Source of the DNA: Rhodococcus sp. G-MC3
GTDB taxonomy: Bacteria; Actinomycetota; Actinomycetes; Mycobacteriales; Mycobacteriaceae
Length of the DNA: 64,000 nucleotides
Assembly (NCBI RefSeq): GCF_030063335.1
Contig: NZ_JASISW010000006.1
Location: 1-64,000 of the forward strand
Reading direction: 5' to 3'
Shown: piece by piece, positions 25,510-33,184 of the stretch
Layout of the letters: each line of letters begins with the position of its first letter
Position numbering within the stretch: the first letter of the stretch is position 1
Notes under the pieces: model-generated
The model's input: only the letters and a program-made list of their open reading frames with translations
What the model was told of the DNA's origin: nothing
Database searches by the model: none
Program-made: the position numbers and the translations under genes

Positions 25510-26202
25510 CTATCCCAGAACCGCGCAGGCGACGCGCGACCCGGCATCGCCGGTCATCAGGGTGGCCATATCCGGCACGGCGGCACCGTCGGCGAGTGTG
25601 TAGCGCGGCGGGATGTTCGCGAAGTTGTCGGCGCCCGAGTGGATCACGACAGCACGGCCGCCGTCGGCCCGCAGATCGTCGAGGGTGACGGCATCGGTCG
25701 TCGTGACGAGCTTCGCGGTGCCGTCCTCGCCTACCTGCAGCGAGGTGAGATCTCCGCTGGACGGGTGTTCGGTGCGGCCGTCGACTTGCAGGTGTCCGCC
25801 TGCGGACAGGAAGTCGCCCGGTTCGCCACCGGTGGGGGCAACGGACTTCGTCTCGCATTTGCCGACCGTGTGGACGTGCAACCCGTGGAAGCCAGGGGTC
25901 AGTCCCTCCGCCTCGACCGTGACGAGGAGGTGATCGCCGTCCTCGACGAACGAGACGGTACCGGCCGGCCTGCCTGCGGCGTCCTTGAAATCGGCTTCGA
26001 CCGTGCCCTCGGGAGCGTCGGCTGCGACGCCACCTGCGCCCGAATCCTCACTGCCAGTCCACACCGCAGGCGTCGTGCCCGCAGTGTCCGCAGGAGTCTC
26101 CGGCGCGCTGCATGCAACCAGCCCGAACGCTGCAACAGCAACCACCGGGGTCACCAAGCGCCATGACCGGATTACTGATCGGGATGAATTGGTCGGTGCC
26201 AT
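25510..26202 (-). CDS. sodC: Cu/Zn superoxide dismutase lipoprotein
   Basis: A 230-residue protein from the ATG at 26202, which has AAGGAG nine bases upstream. A lipoprotein signal ends VAAFGLVAC (Cys31). The SOD domain has GFHGLHVHTVGKCE (copper ligands), SAGGHLQVDG (bridging and zinc His), EHPSSGD and AVVIHSGADN, and a final Cys for the disulfide. It detoxifies superoxide at the cell surface. A Thr/Ala/Gly-rich linker separates the lipid anchor from the enzyme. Confidence 0.95.
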   Translation of the reverse strand: MAPTNSSRSVIRSWRLVTPVVAVAAFGLVACSAPETPADTAGTTPAVWTGSEDSGAGGVAADAPEGTVEADFKDAAGRPAGTVSFVEDGDHLLVTVEAEGLTPGFHGLHVHTVGKCETKSVAPTGGEPGDFLSAGGHLQVDGRTEHPSSGDLTSLQVGEDGTAKLVTTTDAVTLDDLRADGGRAVVIHSGADNFANIPPRYTLADGAAVPDMATLMTGDAGSRVACAVLG

Positions 26203-26273
26203 GGAAAGTGCTCCTTCGTGGGGCAGGCTGGACGAGTGCATCGATCATAACTATGCGCGGTAGTAGGACAGCG

Positions 26274-26807
26274 CTACTGGGTGACCATCACGATGACTCC
26301 GTCACCGAAGGCTGACAACGTCGCCGGCCGCGTCGCTGTGGTTGCACCGAGTTGCTGAGCGATCTGCTGAGCTGCGACCTGCGCTCCGGCTGCCGAGCCG
26401 TAGTAGACAGTGGTGGCCGGAACCTGCATCTCGGCGTAGTTTCCGGTGCCGGTGACGGTCCAGCCCTCCGCGGTGAGCGTGGCCGCGGTTTCCGCGGCGA
26501 GACCGGAGACACTGCTGTTGTTGAGAACCTGCAATTCGACGTCTGCCGGGTCGACCGAAGTCTTCGGCGCTGCCGTGGTGGTCGGTGCTGCGGATGCCGC
26601 GGGAGCTTGCGAAGTCTGCGTGGTCGCTGCCGGCGCCGCTACCTCGTCGCTGCCCGTACCGGTCAGCGAAAGGGCACCGATTGCCGCGAACAGGATCGCA
26701 AGGGAGATCAACACCATTGCCAACGCGCGGAGCGGAGGGCCGGACGATTCCGGATTGGGACTGCTCACACTCGAAGACACTAGTTGATCAGGCGCATGCG
26801 TCTGCAC
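26274..26807 (-). CDS. LytR_C-domain membrane protein (VirR-like)
   Basis: A 177-residue protein with one membrane anchor (LAMVLISLAILFAAIGALSL, about residues 28-47), an Ala/Thr/Pro-rich linker and a LytR C-terminal domain (VELQVLNNSSVSGLAAETAA, GWTVTGTGNYAEM, YYGSAAGAQVAAQQIAQQLG). It has the domain layout and genomic place of Rv0431 (VirR), which affects envelope integrity and vesicle release. It starts 33 bp after the DUF3263 gene on the same strand and sodC follows. Confidence 0.88.
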   Translation of the reverse strand: MQTHAPDQLVSSSVSSPNPESSGPPLRALAMVLISLAILFAAIGALSLTGTGSDEVAAPAATTQTSQAPAASAAPTTTAAPKTSVDPADVELQVLNNSSVSGLAAETAATLTAEGWTVTGTGNYAEMQVPATTVYYGSAAGAQVAAQQIAQQLGATTATRPATLSAFGDGVIVMVTQ

Positions 26808-26840
26808 ACCGAATCCTCACGAGAGCCTCGAGGAGGCCTT

Positions 26841-27170
26841 TCAGACTTCGAACCCGAGCCTGCGTGCGGCCCTGGCCTTCTGCCTGCTCGCACGGAGTCG
26901 ACGTAGACGCTTGACCAACATCGGGTCTGCTGCCAGCGATTCCGGACGATCGACCAGTGCGTTGAGAACTTGGTAGTAGCGAGTGGCGGACATCGAGAAC
27001 AATTCCTTGATCGCCTCTTCCTTCGCGCCGGCGTACTTCCACCACTGGCGCTCGAAGGACAGAATGTCGTGTTCGCGACGGGTCAGGCCGTCTGCGCCGA
27101 CCTCGTTGATGTTTTCGGAATTTCCAGATTGTTGAGACTGGTTCGAGTCACGCGCTGCTGCGCCGTCCAT
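26841..27170 (-). CDS. DUF3263 protein
   Basis: A 109-residue protein. After a Ser/Asn-rich start, the conserved domain reads LTRREHDILSFERQWWKYAG, then KEELFSMSATRYYQVLNALV-like helices and a basic end (LRRLRASRQKARAARR). The pattern suggests a small helix-turn-helix DNA-binding protein, which is inference. It is divergent from def across a 245-bp gap and leads the VirR-like, sodC and ligase genes. Confidence 0.88.
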   Translation of the reverse strand: MDGAAARDSNQSQQSGNSENINEVGADGLTRREHDILSFERQWWKYAGAKEEAIKELFSMSATRYYQVLNALVDRPESLAADPMLVKRLRRLRASRQKARAARRLGFEV

Positions 27171-27284
27171 CTCACTCCTCGACTTCTCGGACCCGCATCA
27201 GCGGATCCCTGCTCTGTGCCGCCATACCGGTCCCCCTCGAACCGCGCCCGCGCACCGGATCGACGATGGGCGCAAACGCGAATT

Positions 27285-27296
27285 ACACACGTGTGT
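27285..27296. promoter_or_regulatory. 12-bp perfect palindrome between DUF3263 and def
   Basis: ACACACGTGTGT is a perfect palindrome in the 245-bp divergent intergenic region (27171-27415), about midway between the two start codons. It is a candidate operator for one or both promoters. Nothing else is apparent in this gap. Confidence 0.35.
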
Positions 27297-27415
27297 TTCG
27301 CTAGTTATTCAACCACGGTGAACACGCCTTCTCAGCGGGTCGCAGCACTCGCGGCGAGTCGCGTCCGTTCACCGTGTGCGCGAACACTCGACGCCCGCCA
27401 CTATTCTTGTCGACC

Positions 27416-28018
27416 ATGGCAATTCTTCCGATCCGGATCGTTGGCGATCCGGTGCTCCACACCCCGACCGAACACGTCGACAAGTCCCCCGCCGAGATCG
27501 CCGAGCTTATCGCGGACATGTACGAGACGCTCGATGCCGCGAACGGCGTCGGACTCGCCGCGAACCAGGTCGGCGTCCCACTACGACTGTTCATCTACGA
27601 CTGCCCGTTCGAGAATCCGGACGGCACCGTGGTCCGCCGCACCGGCGAGGTCGTCAATCCCGTCTTGGAGACCTCCGCCATCCCGGAAACCATGCCGGAT
27701 CCGGATGACGACGACGAAGGCTGCCTGTCCGTGCCGGGCGAGCAACATCCGACCGGTCGCGCCGAGTGGGCGCGCGTCACCGGCACCGACGCCAAGGGCG
27801 AGCCCGTCGACATCGAGGGCACCGGCTTCTTCGCACGCATGCTGCAACACGAGGTGGGGCACCTCGACGGGTTCCTTTACACCGATGTGCTCATCGGCCG
27901 GAACGCTCGCGCCGCGAAGAAGGCCATCAAACGGGCAGGCTGGGGCATACCGGGACTGTCGTGGATTCCCGGAACCGTCGAGGATCCGTTCGGGCACGAG
28001 GACGAAGACGAGGACTGA
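27416..28018 (+). CDS. def: peptide deformylase
   Basis: A 200-residue metalloenzyme that removes the N-formyl group from new proteins. The ATG at 27416 begins [14 protein letters not shown]. All three motifs are present: [19 protein letters not shown] and QHEVGHLDG, where Cys and two His bind the metal. The third motif has Gly where many bacteria have Asp (HExDH). As I recall this occurs in mycobacterial Def as well. The C-terminus is acidic (HEDEDED). It is followed by a GNAT gene starting two bases after the stop. Confidence 0.95.
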   Translation: MAILPIRIVGDPVLHTPTEHVDKSPAEIAELIADMYETLDAANGVGLAANQVGVPLRLFIYDCPFENPDGTVVRRTGEVVNPVLETSAIPETMPDPDDDDEGCLSVPGEQHPTGRAEWARVTGTDAKGEPVDIEGTGFFARMLQHEVGHLDGFLYTDVLIGRNARAAKKAIKRAGWGIPGLSWIPGTVEDPFGHEDEDED

Positions 28019-28019
28019 G

Positions 28020-28958
28020 TTGATCGCGCTCGGCACACGCGTGACGCTGCGGTATCGATTGCCGCCGGGTCACAGCCATCCCATGACCGACGTTGTCGGC
28101 GAACTGATCGCGGCCGACACCGTCGTCTCGGTTCGCGCATCAGACGGCAGGGTGGTGAGCGTGGCCGCTGAACGTGTGATGGCGCTCAAGGCGTTGGGGC
28201 CGAAGCCGATTCGTACGTCCGAAATCAGATCGCTCGAACGTGCCGCTGCCGACGGTTGGCCCGGGATCGAGCAGGAGTGGATCGATGGCTGGTTGCTGCG
28301 CTCCGGACGCGGCTTCACCGGCCGTGCCAATTCGGCGACGCCCATCGAACCCCAGGCCTCCGCGTCGTCTCTCGGCGCCATCACCGGTTGGTTCGCGCAG
28401 CGAGGACTGCCGCCGGTACTGCTGCTGCCCGACCGACTCGGCGATACCCCGCCCGGGTGGGCCTCTCGCGACGAAACTTTGGTGATGGCGGCCGACATCT
28501 CACGGCTCGAGCTGCCCGACGAGTCGGTTTCGGTTGTGCTGGAGGCGCCGGACGAGGACTGGCTCAGGCTGTACAACTACCGAGGGCGCGCCCTGCCCGA
28601 CGGCGCAATCGAGGTCATCACGACCGTGCGTGACGGTGTCGCGGGCTTCGCCCATATCGGCAGTTCGGCGTCGGCGATGCTTGCCATCGGCCGCGGAGCG
28701 GTGACGACGGCGCCCGACGGTCGGCGCTGGGTGGGACTGACGGCCATCGAGGTGGAGACCGCGCATCGGCGCAATGGATTGGGCACAAGAATCTGCGGCG
28801 AGCTCGTCGTGTGGGGCAGGGAACTGGGCGCGACCCATGCGTATCTACAGGTTGCGGCAACGAATACTCGGGCCATCGCGATGTACACCGGGCTCGGGTT
28901 CGTCGAGCATCATCGGTATCGGTATGCGGCTTCGCCGCACGTGAGCGGAAATACCTAG
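28020..28958 (+). CDS. GNAT acetyltransferase with an SH3-like N-terminal part
   Basis: A 312-residue protein from the TTG at 28020; a GTG at 28041 is the alternative. Residues 1-60 form a small beta-rich domain (TRVTLRYRLPPGHSHPMTDV to VSVAAERVMALKAL). The C-terminal half is a GNAT fold with LTAIEVETAHRRNGLGTRIC (acetyl-CoA loop) and NTRAIAMYTGLGFVEHHRYR. It corresponds in position to Rv0428c, next to def and xthA. Its final codons and stop lie inside palindromic element copy 2. Confidence 0.88.
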   Translation: MIALGTRVTLRYRLPPGHSHPMTDVVGELIAADTVVSVRASDGRVVSVAAERVMALKALGPKPIRTSEIRSLERAAADGWPGIEQEWIDGWLLRSGRGFTGRANSATPIEPQASASSLGAITGWFAQRGLPPVLLLPDRLGDTPPGWASRDETLVMAADISRLELPDESVSVVLEAPDEDWLRLYNYRGRALPDGAIEVITTVRDGVAGFAHIGSSASAMLAIGRGAVTTAPDGRRWVGLTAIEVETAHRRNGLGTRICGELVVWGRELGATHAYLQVAATNTRAIAMYTGLGFVEHHRYRYAASPHVSGNT

Positions 28959-28991
28959 CAGGGGACGTATTCGCGCTCACATACGCGAAGC
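28929..28991. repeat. intergenic palindromic element, copy 2
   Basis: Inner arms 28941-28954 and 28967-28980 match at 12 of 14 positions (GTGAGCGGAAATAC against the inverse of GTATTCGCGCTCAC). An outer stem pairs GCTTCGC at 28929-28935 with GCGAAGC at 28985-28991. It spans the GNAT stop codon and the leader of xthA. Confidence 0.8.
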
Positions 28992-29007
28992 GCCTAAGGT
29001 TGCGGCC

Positions 29008-29808
29008 GTGCGATTGGCTACCTGGAACGTGAACTCCGTCCGATCTCGTCAGGATCGGATCGTCGACTGGCTGCAGAGGTCTGACGTCGATGTCCTGGCG
29101 ATGCAGGAAACCAAGTGCAAGGATGCGCAGTTTCCGTTCGAGCGATTCACCGACATCGGGTACGAGGTCGCCCACGTCGGGCTGAGCCAGTGGAACGGTG
29201 TTGCGCTGCTCTCACGGGTCGGCCTCGACGATGTCCGTATCGGCTTCGAGGATCAGCCTGGTTTCAGCAAGGACCCCGAGGTCGACGCTGTCAAGGAAGC
29301 CCGTGCGATCGGAGCGAGTTGCGGTGGCGTCCAGGTGTGGAGCCTGTACGTCCCCAACGGCCGTGATCTCGCCGACCCCCATTACACATACAAGCTCGAG
29401 TGGCTCGCGAAGCTTCGCGCCGACGCCCAGGCCTGGGTCTCTTCGGACCCGGATGCGCAGATCGCTCTCGTTGGAGACTGGAACATTGCCCCGACCGACG
29501 ACGACGTCTGGGATCCGGCATTGTTCGAGGGAAAGACTCATACCTCCCAGCCCGAGCGTGACGCCTTCGAATCCTTCGCCGAGATCGGCTTCACCGAGGT
29601 GACTCGTCAGTTCACGCCCGAGCCACGAACCTTCACCTACTGGGATTACACCCAGTTGCGCTTTCCGAAGAAGCAGGGCCTACGCATCGATATGGCGTTG
29701 GCGTCCCCTGCCCTCGCGGCCCGCGTCAGCGGGGCGTCGATCGACCGCGAGGAGCGCAAGGGCAAGGGCGCCAGCGATCACGCTCCGGTCATCGTCGAGA
29801 TTTCCTGA
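29008..29808 (+). CDS. xthA: exodeoxyribonuclease III / AP endonuclease
   Basis: A 266-residue base-excision-repair nuclease from the GTG at 29008 (RLATWNVNSVRSR). Catalytic motifs: MQETKC (metal-binding Glu), LYVPNG, LVGDWNIAPTDDD and KGASDHAPVIVEI (catalytic His). It is of usual length. The last 31 bp overlap the convergent membrane-protein gene. Confidence 0.95.
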   Translation: MRLATWNVNSVRSRQDRIVDWLQRSDVDVLAMQETKCKDAQFPFERFTDIGYEVAHVGLSQWNGVALLSRVGLDDVRIGFEDQPGFSKDPEVDAVKEARAIGASCGGVQVWSLYVPNGRDLADPHYTYKLEWLAKLRADAQAWVSSDPDAQIALVGDWNIAPTDDDVWDPALFEGKTHTSQPERDAFESFAEIGFTEVTRQFTPEPRTFTYWDYTQLRFPKKQGLRIDMALASPALAARVSGASIDREERKGKGASDHAPVIVEIS

Positions 29809-30380
29809 CGAGCCGGCAGCCTGGACGCGGCCAGCAATGCAGCGCCGATGACAATCAGCAGTCCGTGGGCAACTCGTAGTGCCGGCGGGGCATAGAACTG
29901 CGGCAGGAACAGCACGAACCCTGCCGCGAACACGTATGCCTGCCACGAGCCGATTCCACGAGCAACAGCGACGACTCCCACCGCCACGAGAATCAGACCG
30001 GCGCCGAACATAACCATCTGAACCGGGCCGTTTCGAATGGGTTCGGCCAGGTCGAGCAGCGGATAGTCGCCGGTGTCGACGGCTTTCGTACCCAATGCAT
30101 TGAGCGCAAACGTTTCGGCGCCGTAATACGGCAGGACCAGCCCGACGCCAATCCACGTCGTCGTTTCCGCGACTGCGCCAGCGCGCATCGCCCGCACCGC
30201 AAGGGCAAGTGCGATGAACCCGAGCATCGCGGATGTGTGGGCGGCGACCCACAGGGGTGATCCGAGTGCATCGGCACCGTCGATTCCGACTTCCGACGAA
30301 TACGGCCTCAGCATCGGGTACAGAGCAAAAAATATGCCGGTGGCCACAAGAAGCCCGATCGATGATCTGTGTCCGGCCAT
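29778..30380 (-). CDS. hypothetical multi-spanning membrane protein
   Basis: A 200-residue protein from the ATG at 30380, with GGGAGGG upstream. About six helices include SSIGLLVATGIFFALYPMLR, HTSAMLGFIALALAVRAMRA and VAVGVVAVARGIGSWQAYVF. Aromatic/acidic loops such as YYGAETFALNALGTKAV are conserved-looking. No family name is certain. Two palindromes of the AGAGC type lie just upstream of the start, suggesting control by a TetR-like regulator that is not encoded nearby. Confidence 0.7.
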   Translation of the reverse strand: MAGHRSSIGLLVATGIFFALYPMLRPYSSEVGIDGADALGSPLWVAAHTSAMLGFIALALAVRAMRAGAVAETTTWIGVGLVLPYYGAETFALNALGTKAVDTGDYPLLDLAEPIRNGPVQMVMFGAGLILVAVGVVAVARGIGSWQAYVFAAGFVLFLPQFYAPPALRVAHGLLIVIGAALLAASRLPARQEISTMTGA

Positions 30381-30400
30381 GAGTTCGCCCTCCCATAATG

Positions 30401-30415
30401 GAGAGCGGCGCTCTC
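30401..30415. promoter_or_regulatory. operator-like palindrome 1 upstream of the membrane-protein gene
   Basis: GAGAGC and GCTCTC flank GGC as a perfect inverted repeat, 21 bases upstream of the start at 30380. It resembles TetR-family half-sites and the second site at 30454-30466. Confidence 0.45.
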
Positions 30416-30453
30416 CCCTGAGAGCAGTATTCACCTCAATGTGCACCAACACA

Positions 30454-30466
30454 AGAGCAGTGCTCT
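30454..30466. promoter_or_regulatory. operator-like palindrome 2 upstream of the membrane-protein gene
   Basis: AGAGCA and TGCTCT flank a single G. It lies about 75 bases upstream of the start at 30380 and immediately downstream of the acetyltransferase stop at 30469. A further partial copy, GAGAGCAGT, falls at about 30420-30428 between the two sites. Confidence 0.45.
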
Positions 30467-30468
30467 CG

Positions 30469-30816
30469 TCAGTCAGCGACCAGGCCGAGGTACTCCGGAT
30501 TCCGCGCGAGGTAGCGCCGCACGTACGTGCATATGGGAACGATGCTCCAACCGCGGTCCTGCGCAGTGTTCAGCGCCCCGCGAACCAGCACCCCAGCCCA
30601 CCCGCTGTCGCCGAATTCCTCTTTGACCACCGTGTGCATGAACGCGATCGCACCGTCATCGGCATCGCGGTAGCCGAGAATGCCGATCAGCTCGTCGGCG
30701 ACGAACAGGTCGAAGCGGTTATGGGCCGCGTTGTCTTCGATCCGCACCGTTGCGGCGAGGTCGACCTGCGTCTGGGCAGATTCCGCTGAAGCGTGACCCC
30801 TGGATGTGTGATGCAT
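30469..30816 (-). CDS. small GNAT-like acetyltransferase (YjdJ type)
   Basis: A 115-residue protein of the compact YjdJ-type GNAT group: FDLFVADELIGILGYRDADD, AFMHTVVKEEFGDSGWAGVL (acetyl-CoA loop) and IVPICTYVRRYLARNPEYLG. It lacks the first helices of a full GNAT. It is a clear paralogue of the gene 91 bp upstream. The substrate is unknown. The ATG at 30816 is used. Confidence 0.85.
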   Translation of the reverse strand: MHHTSRGHASAESAQTQVDLAATVRIEDNAAHNRFDLFVADELIGILGYRDADDGAIAFMHTVVKEEFGDSGWAGVLVRGALNTAQDRGWSIVPICTYVRRYLARNPEYLGLVAD

Positions 30817-30906
30817 GTCTCCATGACACCAGGCCTACAACTGCAGGACGACACGATGAGTGGTTCGGATAGCATTTCGACGCAGTGCCGAGTTGCAACC
30901 GTTACG

Positions 30907-31233
30907 TCAAAGCGGGACGACAACGTCCGAATACTCTGGATTGGTCGAGAGAAAACGCTGCACGTAGGTACAGACCGGCTTGACCTTCCATCCATACGAT
31001 CGAGCAGAATCGAGCGATCTGCGTACCAGGATGGCGGCTAGACCCTGATGGCCGAAGTCCTCCGTAACGACGGTGTGCATGAACGAGACGACATGAGTTC
31101 GGGGGCCACGTTTGGTCGCACCTTCGACCTCGTAGTAGCCGACGATTCCTACCAAATCACCATTGAGCCTCAGTTCGAAGCGGTTCTGGTCGGTATTGAT
31201 GGAAACATCAGCACTCGGAGTACTGGCTAGCAT
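30907..31233 (-). CDS. small GNAT-like acetyltransferase (YjdJ type), paralogue
   Basis: A 108-residue protein from the ATG at 31233, which has an ideal AGGAGGTGA site five bases upstream, so the longer frame is rejected. It shares FELRLNGDLVGIVGYYEVEG, FMHTVVTEDFGHQGLAAIL and VKPVCTYVQRFLSTNPEYSD with its downstream neighbour, showing a tandem duplication with divergence. The strong ribosome binding site suggests high expression. Confidence 0.85.
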   Translation of the reverse strand: MLASTPSADVSINTDQNRFELRLNGDLVGIVGYYEVEGATKRGPRTHVVSFMHTVVTEDFGHQGLAAILVRRSLDSARSYGWKVKPVCTYVQRFLSTNPEYSDVVVPL

Positions 31234-31372
31234 TGGGTCACCTCCTGCGCTGGGTATGAAGAATCCGCTGAGTAAGAAGAATCTGCCGCAGGCCTTCAAA
31301 TGTGACCTGCACCACTATTAAACATGCGGCCGGGATGGTTGTCACCCATTTGTAGCAACAAACCTTCGGTTC

Positions 31373-31428
31373 CGTAGGTATGCAACGTCGATGCAACATG
31401 GACGCTGGTACAGCGTCATATACCTACG
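31373..31428. promoter_or_regulatory. nested inverted repeats upstream of the acetyltransferase and thiD
   Basis: CGTAGGTAT at 31373-31381 pairs with ATACCTACG at 31420-31428. Inside, GACGCT and AGCGTC (31401-31417) pair around GGTAC. The structure sits in the 280-bp divergent gap 31234-31512, together with a repeated GATGCAAC motif (about 31390 and 31440). It could be an operator pair or a leader structure. No known riboswitch was recognised. Confidence 0.35.
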
Positions 31429-31512
31429 TGATCGTCCTTGTGATGCAACAGCATTCATTCGCCCTTGCGCATCTGTCGCTGCGAGTTACACCTGTGCCGG
31501 TACTGTCACCCC

Positions 31513-32358
31513 GTGAAGTTTCTACCGCTGACCCCTGACGGCTCGACCCCCGTGCGCGCGCTGACGATCGCGGGCACCGACTCCGGCGGCGGCGCCGGAA
31601 TTCAAGCCGACAGCCGGACGATGGCGATGTGCGGAGTTCACGCGTGTGTCGCAGTCGCGGCGGTGACCGTCCAGAACACGGTCGGCGTGAGCGGCTTCCA
31701 CGAGATCCCACCGACCGTCGTTGCGGATCAGGTACGTACCGTGGTGAACGACATCGGCATCGGCGCCGCCAAAACGGGCATGCTCGCCTCGACAGCCATC
31801 ATCGAGGCCGTCACCGCAGTATGCAACGAGGTAGGAATTGGCCGAGACCAGGCTGTCCCGCTCGTCGTGGACCCGGTCTGCGCGTCGATGCACGGCGATC
31901 CCCTTCTGCACGAAGAGGCGCTGGACGCCATCAGAACCACGCTTTTCCCCATCGCGACGATCGTGACGCCCAACCTCGACGAAATTCGCCTGATCACCGG
32001 TGTCGACGTCGTCGACGACGTAACCGCTCGCCGCGCCGCTGAGGCCCTACACGCTCTCGGCGCACAGTGGGCGCTGGTGAAGGGTGGACATCTTCGGACT
32101 TCGACGAGCAGCACCGATCTGCTGTTCGACGGTGACAAGTTTCTCGAGTTCAGCAGTCCGCGCATCGACACCGGCAACGATCACGGCGGCGGTGACACCC
32201 TTGCCGCCGCCATCGCGTGCGCGCTCGCCAACGGCTACTCGGTTCCCGACGCCGTCGCGTTCGGCAAGGAGTGGGTCACCGAATGCCTGGCTGCGTCCTA
32301 CGATCTCGGCGCGGGCCACGGCCCGGTGTCACCGCTCTGGAGACTTCACCAGTCGTAA
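31513..32358 (+). CDS. thiD: hydroxymethylpyrimidine (phosphate) kinase
   Basis: A 281-residue ribokinase-fold enzyme that phosphorylates HMP and HMP-P for thiamine synthesis. The GTG at 31513 gives KFLPLTPDGSTPVRALTIAG, and the longer frame is unlike the family. Motifs: AGTDSGGGAGIQAD, KTGMLAS, VDPVCASMHG and TGNDHGGGDTLAAAIACALA (anion hole and catalytic Asp). In the common ThiD sequence GTGC[TS] the Cys is usual, and here it is GNDHGGGDT as in actinobacterial forms. The last 30 bp overlap the convergent cyclase gene. Confidence 0.93.
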   Translation: MKFLPLTPDGSTPVRALTIAGTDSGGGAGIQADSRTMAMCGVHACVAVAAVTVQNTVGVSGFHEIPPTVVADQVRTVVNDIGIGAAKTGMLASTAIIEAVTAVCNEVGIGRDQAVPLVVDPVCASMHGDPLLHEEALDAIRTTLFPIATIVTPNLDEIRLITGVDVVDDVTARRAAEALHALGAQWALVKGGHLRTSTSSTDLLFDGDKFLEFSSPRIDTGNDHGGGDTLAAAIACALANGYSVPDAVAFGKEWVTECLAASYDLGAGHGPVSPLWRLHQS

Positions 32359-33135
32359 GATCTTCAGGCCTTCGGGGACGCCGTTCAGTTTTGGTGCAAA
32401 GAATCCGCGACGGTAGGTCCGCACGGCCAGTCCCAACTCTTCGAGGGTTCCATCGGGTACCGCATCCAATGCGGCCTGCGAGATCATCAAGTTCCCGTTG
32501 CCGCCGGTTTGCATGACGCGCGCAGCGACGGTCACGTCGACACCGAGCCAGTCCGACCCGATCTGACGAGGACTGCCGGTGTGAATCCCGACGCGCATCT
32601 TCGGGGTGTAGCCGTCGATGTCTACTTGGGCCAGCGCTGTGCGTGCCGCGACGACGGCTTCGAGCGCCTTCTCAGGCCGATAGAACACCGCCATGATGCC
32701 GTCGCCGAGACGTTTGACGACGTGACCGCCACCCACGGCGACGGCCGGTTCGACGGCTTTGGAGACCTTTCGTAGAAGAGTCAGAGTGTCGATGTCACCG
32801 GCTCCGAGCGACCACGTCGAAAAGCCGACCAGGTCGGTGAACACGATCGTGACATCCCGCTCGCCGCGCCCATGGCCGGTACGTTCGAGCACCGCTTGCC
32901 ACAGCTGCAGTGCACCGAGCCCGACTTCGCGTGATGCACCCGGTTCGTCGTCGAGGAATTTGTCGGCGACGCGTGCGATCGCGAGGGCAGAACCGGGCCC
33001 TGCCATCGAGAGCGGGTCGCCGAACGAAGGATCTCCCGGCAACACCCGCCGGAGTCGCCGGACGGCGCTGACCACCGCTGGACGACGGTTCACACCGCGA
33101 ACCCAGTCAAGTGTCGACACCACGTACGGATTCAT
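32329..33135 (-). CDS. class III adenylate/guanylate cyclase-domain protein
   Basis: A 268-residue soluble protein. Residues 90-215 form the cyclase homology domain. Metal-binding Asp101 (VFTDLVGFST) and Asp145 (KRLGDGIMAVF), substrate-binding Lys141 and Asp195, and Arg206 (VAARV) are present. The transition-state Asn four residues before Arg206 is Thr202, so activity may be weak or altered. Residues 1-85 are helical (ALAIARVADKFLDDEPGASR), without a membrane anchor. It is alone on its strand and convergent with thiD. Confidence 0.88.
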   Translation of the reverse strand: MNPYVVSTLDWVRGVNRRPAVVSAVRRLRRVLPGDPSFGDPLSMAGPGSALAIARVADKFLDDEPGASREVGLGALQLWQAVLERTGHGRGERDVTIVFTDLVGFSTWSLGAGDIDTLTLLRKVSKAVEPAVAVGGGHVVKRLGDGIMAVFYRPEKALEAVVAARTALAQVDIDGYTPKMRVGIHTGSPRQIGSDWLGVDVTVAARVMQTGGNGNLMISQAALDAVPDGTLEELGLAVRTYRRGFFAPKLNGVPEGLKILRLVKSPER

Positions 33136-33184
33136 GAAAACAAGCGTAACCGACAGTTACATGTACTTACTTTTCTACACATAG

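Noticed and set aside
26970..28019. Long N-terminal extension in frame with the GNAT gene
   Set aside because: It runs through the DUF3263 gene and def in another frame. The GNAT similarity begins only after def's stop.
31234..31512. TPP riboswitch upstream of thiD
   Set aside because: The CTGAGA and ACCTGAACC boxes are absent; only unrelated nested inverted repeats are present.
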